The translations under genes and the position numbers were made by a program. Below, piece by piece: positions 57,740 to 64,000 of a stretch of 64,000 nucleotides of DNA. Position 1 is the stretch's first letter, and each line of letters opens with the position of its first letter. The notes beneath the pieces were generated by a model, which was not told the origin of the DNA, ran no database searches, and was given only the letters and a program-made list of their open reading frames with translations. The stretch is from Chimonanthus salicifolius (taxonomy: Eukaryota; Streptophyta; Magnoliopsida; Laurales; Calycanthaceae), in NCBI GenBank assembly GCA_013350335.1, contig CM023534.1, forward strand, positions 21,409,302 to 21,473,301, written 5' to 3'.

Positions 57740-58732
57740 AACGACACATTTAGTTGGACCTAGTTAATGGCCCTTTCAACAACGGGCCCAACAGGCCAAA
57801 AAATTTTAATGCAGTAATTGTATTAACATAAAATAAACTTTTAATACAGTAATTTTGCTTGTGTATAATCGAATATGAATAAATTTTTATTATTTTATTC
57901 AGAAAATACGTACATCAAATTGATCTACATTGAGTCAAACTAATGTCAACAATTAAAAACACTTTTTTATTATTCATGTATGAAATTGGAACTATTTATA
58001 TTAAACGTATAATTAGTAAACTATCTATTTGATATTTGCATATAACATAACCCTACTACCTTAATAATTAAAATACAGTAGATTTTCAATAGATTCATTT
58101 GGAGATCAATCAACTTGAATGACGAAAAAGAATAAATATTCATAATTACTAATATAACAAAATTATGGTTCAATTTTCAAATCTAAAATTCGAATAAAAT
58201 GATAAACTTATAAAAATTAAACTCCAAAATTATCATTATCCTTGTTTGTCAATATCATAAATATTTGGAGTCGGTTTTAAGTTCTATTTTTCCATTCATC
58301 CTATAATAAATTGTAATATCTATTACACCACTATTTCTCATACAATTTTTATCTCCTCTCAATTTTTTAAATGAACTTTCTCTTTTTCCTTCGTATGCCT
58401 ATCATATATAATCTCTCGATTTTATGATATGGTGTCATTCTGATTTGCTACTTACACGACTAAATCACTTTAAACGATTTTTTCTCATTTGTTTAACTAT
58501 TAAATTATTTTTGAAGCGTCCCGAATGCAATAATCTAAACTATAAATTATACATGAAATCAAAAAATTAAACTCTAATTCACATATTAATTTTCTAATAC
58601 ATTTTACATTCTTCAATGTTGTATATTTATGGTGAAACTTAAACAAATAAATTGTTGGCGTCAATTCTCATGACAAGCAAGATTTTAAACAATCTATAAT
58701 CATTATGTGTAGTATGATTTAGGCTCGGCATA
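57740..58732. other. Spacer between the two MULEs with RTE LINE remnant
   Basis: AT-rich. At about 58235-58500 it carries a worn RTE-type LINE tail (TATTTGGAGTCGGTTTTAAG, TTCTATTTTTCCATTCATCC) like that at 41500-41700. No gene recognised. Confidence 0.5.
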
Positions 58733-59235
58733 CAGACACCCCCGAAATCTGCCAGCAGACACCGCATTTCAATTTCAGAGTGAAAATTACGTTTCTGCCG
58801 TTCCGTGTGGAATCGACTGAACGAACAGGTATCGTATTTTCACTTCGATCGATCGATCTGAGGTGTATACGATCGTGCGATTGATCAAACAATTCATTTT
58901 TGAATCATCCGATTGATCTCAACAGCGGATTCAATCGATCGGATCATCCCATGGGATCGTACAATCGATTTTAACTGAGAGGTTGACATTTTGACAGTCG
59001 ACCTCTCGTTTCAAGATTGATCGCATGATTTCTACATTCAATCGATCTATTGTTTAGCAGTGTAAGATCGATCGCAGGATCACATAGGATCGTGGGATCA
59101 ATTTTAGCTGAGAGGTCGACATTTTGACAGTCGAGCTCTCGTCTGAAGATCGATCGTACGATTCTCCTTATTCAATTGATCGATTGTATGTTTAGGGTAA
59201 GATCGATCGCACGATCACAGAAATCATGCGATCAA
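58733..59235. repeat. MULE B left terminal inverted repeat
   Basis: About 500 bp with the same subrepeats as MULE A. The motif GAGGTTGACATTTTGACAG / TCGACCTC is at about 58979-59008 and GAGGTCGACATTTTGACAG / TCGAGCTC at about 59112-59141, among TCGATCGCACGATC words. Confidence 0.85.
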
Positions 59236-59662
59236 TCGCACACGCAAAACTCAGAATAAGTATTGATTACCCCCTTTTCCCTTTCACTTTTCGTTTCTGT
59301 CTCGCCCCTTTCCAAACCCTACTCCCTCAAAACCCCCATTTCAAAATCTTCTCCATCAAACTCCCCCATTTTGAAATATTTTCCCTCAAAGCCCTTTCTA
59401 CACCCCTTTCAGTCAAACCCCTCTCTCTCAAACTCCTTTCCAAACTATTTTCCCTCAAACCCAAACCCCCTTTCCAAAACGAACCACTCCCCCAAACTCC
59501 CTTTCCAAAACTAACCACTCCACTCTTTGAAGATACTCTCTCAATCTCCTATAGTGATTCGAAGGTATATCTCTGAAGCTACTCTCTAAATCTCCTAACC
59601 GAAATTAAAGGTAACTCTTTCTCAAACCCAAGATTCTCTAAAATTTATTTGAAAATAGTACT

Positions 59663-61556
59663 ATGGATTGTGAGGGAGTTTTATCCAAATTTGTTGAAAA
59701 TAAGAATGTTGAAAATGAGATTATTGAGAATGAGTTTGTTGAGAGGTGTTTTTTAAGTCGCGACGATTTAGTGAAGCATGTTAAGGAGGTTTCCATTGCG
59801 CAAGGATTTGTAGCTACCATTAAGAGATCATATAATAAGCACAATATAGTTATTCTTGGTTGTGATAGAGGGGGTACAATCATGATCTCACGAGCGTATT
59901 ATTAGCTCATTCAAGTACAAAGCGTTTTTCAGATGAAGAGAAAAGAATGATCATTGAAATGAATAACAACAATATACCACCCCGTCAAATTATGATGACC
60001 CTTTGAAATGAAAATTCAGATATTGGAGTATCATCTACTGATTTGTATAATTTTTTGTCTTCGATTCAAAAAGAGCAACTTAGAGGTCGTACTTCAATTG
60101 AAGTCTTGTTAGAAGATCTTTAAGAAGGTGGTTGCCAATATTTTCTTAACTATGATAGTGAATGTCATTTATCTCATCTTTTCTTTACACATATATTGTC
60201 AGTTGTACTTACGAAGATCTATCATAATATCTTATTCATGGATTGGACTTATAAGACCAACATATATCATATGTCATTGCTTAATATCGTTGGTATCACA
60301 AATTTCAATAAGAATTTCTACTCATGCTTTGCATTTATAAAGAATGAAAAATTTGAAGATTACGTATATGCGTTACAGATGTTTAAAAAGGTCTTAGGAG
60401 TCCATCATGATCGATAAGTTTTTTTGACCGATAGAGATTTGGCGTTGAAGAATGTCATTGATTCAGAGTTCCCTAATGCTGTACATATCTTGTGTATTTG
60501 GCACATCAATAAAAATATTCTTTCTCAGTGTAAGCATCTCTTCAATAAAGTGGAAAAATGAAATGCATTTATAACCCAATGGAATGATTTGGTCGAGTCT
60601 CCATCTGAAGTTACATTTAATGGAGCGTTTGAGGCATTCAAAAAAGAGTTTAGAGAATATTCGGATGCAGTGAACTATATAAAAATGACATGGATCCCAC
60701 ATAAGAAGCAATTCGTGAAGGCATGGATCGGTTGGAGTTTATATTTTCAAAATTCAGCTACTTCAAGGGTTGAAGGTGCACATTCAATGTTGAAACATTA
60801 TATAGCTAACTCTACTAGTGATCTATATGTTGTCCGAGGGAAGATATCTCATGCCATTGAAAATCAGTTTCAAAACTTCAATATTCAAATGGAGGATGAG
60901 AAAATCTGGTTTGCTCTTACTGTTTCGATTCCTTTTTTTGTTGAAGTGAAGGGCAGAGTATCACAATTTGCATTGTCTGAGGTTTACAAGCAATATGTTA
61001 TGCTCATAAACATGTCATTTTCACCCGATTATACACATGAGTTTATAGCTTCCATAGGCTTACCTTATGCTCACAGAATGCAATGGATGAACAAGTTACA
61101 TTTAAATCAGATCCATCAAAAATGGAGAATCGATTTGATTTAATTTGACGACTTGAGCATTGAAATGAATCGACCTGGGGATGATTAGATGTACACTGGG
61201 AATGCATTAAGAAAAAATATGGAAATCTGTCTATATTTGATCAAGAGGGGCTCCGAGATCGTCTCGAAGATCTTGCCAGATGCACAGGCATCCTGCAGTG
61301 TAGATTTAAATGTTTTACCTCAACCTCATGATTTCCATGAATCGCAAGCAACAAGTTTGTCTCAATTATCACAAGTAAGTTACTTTTACATAAGCTACAT
61401 ATTTACATTTTAATTCATATAGAATAAGGTAAAAAATATTAACACGCACTCCTCTTTCCACAACCGACTGGTTCTTATGACTTCTACGACGAATCGACAT
61501 ATAACTCTGGTGATCTTAGAGATACTGGCGAATTCCAGCATTAGTGGAATCAGTGA
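59663..61556 (+). pseudogene. MULE B transposase
   Basis: Starts MDCEGVLSKF and keeps DDLVKHVKEVSIAQGFV, MDWTYKTNIYH (first catalytic Asp; A has MDCTYKTN), LTDRDLALKN, CIWHINKNI and, in a clean 184-codon stretch (60589-61143), KAWIGWSLYFQNSATSRVEG. It ends EFQH-stop-WNQ near TGA 61554-61556. In-frame stops occur at several points before 60580. Compared with A, one deletion removes the region between GGGTACAATCATGATC neighbours (roughly 175 bp of the FAR1-like domain) and another removes the CCHC zinc knuckle (about 190 bp near 61275). It is not interrupted by a LINE. Defective, but its C-terminal core is better preserved than that of A. Confidence 0.85.
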
Positions 61557-61685
61557 TGGGTGTCTATCATTTTCACATGTATTCAGTTGAAAGAATGTAT
61601 TTCATTTGCAAAAAGTTGTATTAATTTTCATTCCGATGTACTGAAGCATGTATTTAAGCAACAATTGTTATTTTGAATAAATCCA

Positions 61686-62211
61686 GCATTGAGTGGTTTG
61701 TCACAAAATATCTGACGCTTGTGGGGGCTATCACTAAATATGGGACATTTTCATGGTTTGTCGCTAAACATGGGACCTTTGAGTCGTCTGTCACTAAATA
61801 TGTGACCTTAGAGTGGTTTGTCACTAAATATGAAACCTTTGAGTGGTCTGTCAGTAAGTATGGGACCTTATAAATCAGATGGTCTTGTTAAAGAAGAGTT
61901 TTTTCCCATTAATGAGGAAGTTTGCCAAAGAATGCTGGAGTAAATGTGGTTGTTTACTCCATCATTTTTTGACAAACTTTCTTACTAATGGAAAAAACTC
62001 TTCTTTAACAAGACCATCTGATTTATAAGGTCCCATACTTACTGACAGACCACTCAAAGGTCCCATATTTAGTGACAAACCACTCTAAGGTCACATATTT
62101 AGTGACAGACGACTCAAATGTCCCATGTTTAGCGACAAACCATGAAAATGTCCCATATTTAGTGATAGCCTCACGCAAGCGTCACATATTTTGTAACAAA
62201 CCACTCAATGC
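61686..62211. repeat. Large inverted duplication (259-bp arms, 8-bp loop) in MULE B
   Basis: Arm 1 (61686-61944) and arm 2 (61953-62211) are reverse complements with few mismatches. The centre is GGAGTAAA-TGTGGTTG-TTTACTCC. The arms carry the tail sequence found once, uninverted, in MULE A (about 52893-53070, for example ATCAGATGG...AAAGAAGAGTTTTTCCC). A transcript through it would fold into a long hairpin. Confidence 0.93.
61690..61869 (+). repeat. 30-bp tandem repeat, six copies (mirrored in the second arm)
   Basis: The unit GAGTGGTTTGTCACTAAATA TGGGACCTTA occurs six times with point changes and exactly 30-bp spacing. It is inverted in arm 2. MULE A has one copy (about 52893-52922), so the array expanded in B. 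Confidence 0.9.
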
Positions 62212-62239
62212 TCCCATATTTAGTGACAAACAAAGGGTC

Positions 62240-62440
62240 CCATGTTCATTCAGTTGTTTATAAAATTTACATACAAACAAAACATTCACCATGTTCATTC
62301 AAATAGACAAAATAGGTCATAAAAAGAAACCATTCACCATGTTCATTCAAAATTGACAAAAGATGTCATAAAAAAAAAAAAAAACATTCACCATGTTCAT
62401 TCAAAATTTACAAAATTTACATATGAATATCAAAATATGA
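62240..62440 (-). repeat. Short tandem repeat beside the accessory gene of MULE B
   Basis: CACCATGTTCATTCAAAAT / TTGACAAAA units occur about four times, the reverse of the repeat at 52750-52900 in MULE A. Confidence 0.75.
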
Positions 62441-62469
62441 AAATTACAAAAATTTCAAATAGAACGGCT

Positions 62470-64000
62470 ACTCAGAGGCAGGAGCTAAGGCAAATGTAGA
62501 AGTAGGTGCAGATGAAGGAGGTGCATCAACATCAATAGGAGCAGGATCCGATGAAGAAGGTACTGGTGCAGATGACTGAGGTGCTGGTGCCATTGAAAGA
62601 CGTCCAGTCACACTCAATAGGAGGCCAGTCGAACGCACCGAACGAACAACACTAGATGGACGAGGCTGAGTGGGGCCAGTCGGACGAGGCTGAATGGGGC
62701 CAGTCGGACGAGGCTAGTCAGACGAGGCTGAGTGGGGCTAGCACGGCGAGACTGAGTGCTGCTAGTCAGGCAAGCCTCAGTGGTGCCAGTGGACGAAGAG
62801 GAAGCCCTCCAAGATTGATTTATCATCATTTCACTTAAGAATGTTCTTACGGTCCTGATCCCAGCTTTGCGTCCTAGTTCTGCTCGTATTCCTGCATTTT
62901 GCGTTAGAAGAATATATATTCTCATTGTATCTATCATTTGATTCTCTAAACTATTTAGCTTTCTCAGTGTCCTTCCAACCAACTCACCATCTTTATTATC
63001 AATTTTTTCATTCAACCTCCCTTCTATCTCAGCCAATTTCTGATCAATCATTCGTTCAAGCCTTCCTTCCATCTTAGCCAATTTCTGATCAAGCATAGTT
63101 TCAAACCTTTCTTCCATCTCAGCAAATTTGACATCAATTTTTCATTCAGTTTTTCAATGCTGTCAAGAATTAGCATAGTACTGACTCCAGTATCATGTGC
63201 CTCTGCCCTCCTAACTTCAGGTGCCTCTACCCCCCGAACTTCAGATGCTTCTGCCCCCCCCAACTTCAGGTGCATCACCCTCCCCCTCAAGTACTTCAAC
63301 CTCAATAGGAGCATGCTTTACTTTTGGAACCCAACGTGCATTATCGAGTTTGAATCCCATCTTGCCCAAAGTAGACACATCCAATGTATCAGTCTTCTTC
63401 AAAGCTATTTTGTCTTCAGGGGGAAGGGTGATTTTTTATTTTTTGTCGAAACAAGTAAGACAGAAATAAACCGTATGAAATGCGACATTTTCTCATCTTA
63501 CGGTAAACAACCATGTGTTTTATGATGAATGAGATGTCAATTTGCTTGCTATTCAAAATGTACCATTTCAGGAAACTATCAAAATATGACACCTGATTAC
63601 TATGCCCTTTTGTCTTCCTAATAATGTAATATATAATTCGGGCTTCTATGGTTAGCTCTATCAGCGCGGGCTTATCTGCTTTGGCAATATCACTCTGCCC
63701 ACATATTTGGGTCATGGCCTCTGAGGGAACGAATCCAACAACATCGGTGGGTCATGAATTTGATACATACTTCACAATAGTGGCATTGGGAAACTTAAAC
63801 ATTCTATCCAGTGCCGAAGTTGAAATCTCAATTTCGGTCCCTCTAACTTTGGATTTTATGGAATGTCTCGCCCTATCTTCAGACATGTTTGCATAAAATT
63901 TCTTCACTAATTTTGGATAAAAATCCTCTTTTATTGAGAAGAATTCGCCCCAACCAAGTCTCTCAATATACTCATCAATTTTTATTTCAAAGGGTAGAAA
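62470..64000 (-). pseudogene. MULE B accessory ORF2, cut by the window end
   Basis: The minus strand gives KKFYANMSEDRARHSIKSKV, RGTEIEISTSALDRMFKFPN, EARIIYYIIRKTKGHSNQVS, ISYGLFLSYLFRQK and LGKMGFKLDNARWVPKV. It then continues with a coiled-coil region (MIDQKLAEIEGRLNEKIDNK, LVGRTLRKLNSLENQMIDTM) and a low-complexity Ser/Thr/Arg-Leu tail. It matches the accessory protein of MULE A domain for domain. Frameshifts occur in the coiled coil and near 63420, and stops occur elsewhere. The N-terminus lies beyond the window. Conservation of the globular part in both elements suggests past selection for a role in the element. Confidence 0.75.

Larger units (their letters stand above)
58733..64000. 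mobile_element. MULE B: two-gene Mutator-like element, cut by the window end
   Basis: Mirror image of MULE A: left terminal repeat 58733-59235 starting ACAGACACCCCCGAAATC, transposase on plus (59663-61556), accessory gene on minus (64000 to about 62470). The right terminal repeat lies beyond the window. It carries a 518-bp inverted duplication between its genes. Confidence 0.82.

Noticed and set aside
61690..61869. Regular 30-bp repeats that could suggest a CRISPR array
   Set aside because: Units abut directly without unique spacers, lie in a plant transposon and are mirrored in the second arm.
61673..61873. Open frame of ten-residue repeats (FVTKY/FVAKH type)
   Set aside because: It is the translation of the 30-bp tandem repeat in the hairpin arm; it has no start context or conservation outside the array.

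Overview
This window looks like nuclear DNA of a flowering plant: AT-rich, with introns, plant-type multi-exon genes and dense nested transposable elements. I find no prokaryotic or organellar signal. The protein families fit an angiosperm with long, repeat-filled introns, possibly a woody magnoliid or early eudicot; that last point is inference only.

Five host genes or gene remnants can be supported. (1) The last three exons of a PDIL5-4-like ER/Golgi disulfide isomerase lie at 4316-6181 (+). (2) A pectin methylesterase at 9420-11016 (-) is truncated and has lost catalytic residues. (3) A complete five-exon tropinone-reductase-like short-chain dehydrogenase lies at 14601-21129 (-); it has 270 codons, consistent reading phase at every junction and one GC-AG intron. 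(4) A single-exon gene at 32379-32861 (-) encodes a small plant-specific protein of unknown function and has a TATA box. (5) A complete seven-exon NHL-repeat membrane protein lies at 38172-49924 (-), with 510 codons and a polyglutamine tail.

The rest is mostly mobile DNA, and many elements carry target-site duplications (TSDs) that can be read directly. These include three families of hAT-like MITEs with 8-bp TSDs, two Stowaway MITEs, tRNA-derived SINEs, and LINE fragments of L1 and RTE type. Between 22.07 and 28.64 kb there is a nest: a 493-bp TRIM with matching 197-bp LTRs, a PBS and a polypurine tract sits inside a 4.6-kb solo LTR (TSD GGATG), which probably sits inside an older LTR. A decayed hAT transposon with a dimerisation-domain remnant lies at 29200-30475.

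From 50.3 kb to the window end there are two related Mutator-like elements (MULEs) in mirror orientation. Each has long, palindrome-rich terminal repeats. Each carries a MULE transposase gene and, convergent to it, a second gene whose product has a conserved domain resembling the 'putative plant transposon protein' family, followed by a coiled coil. The layout recalls maize MuDR (mudrA/mudrB), but the second protein is different. Element A is interrupted by a 5'-truncated L1 LINE with a 15-bp TSD. Element B contains a 259-bp-arm near-perfect inverted duplication, built on six 30-bp tandem repeats, between its two convergent genes. This is a candidate hairpin-RNA source comparable in form to Mu killer. 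I regard this MULE pair as the most interesting system in the window.
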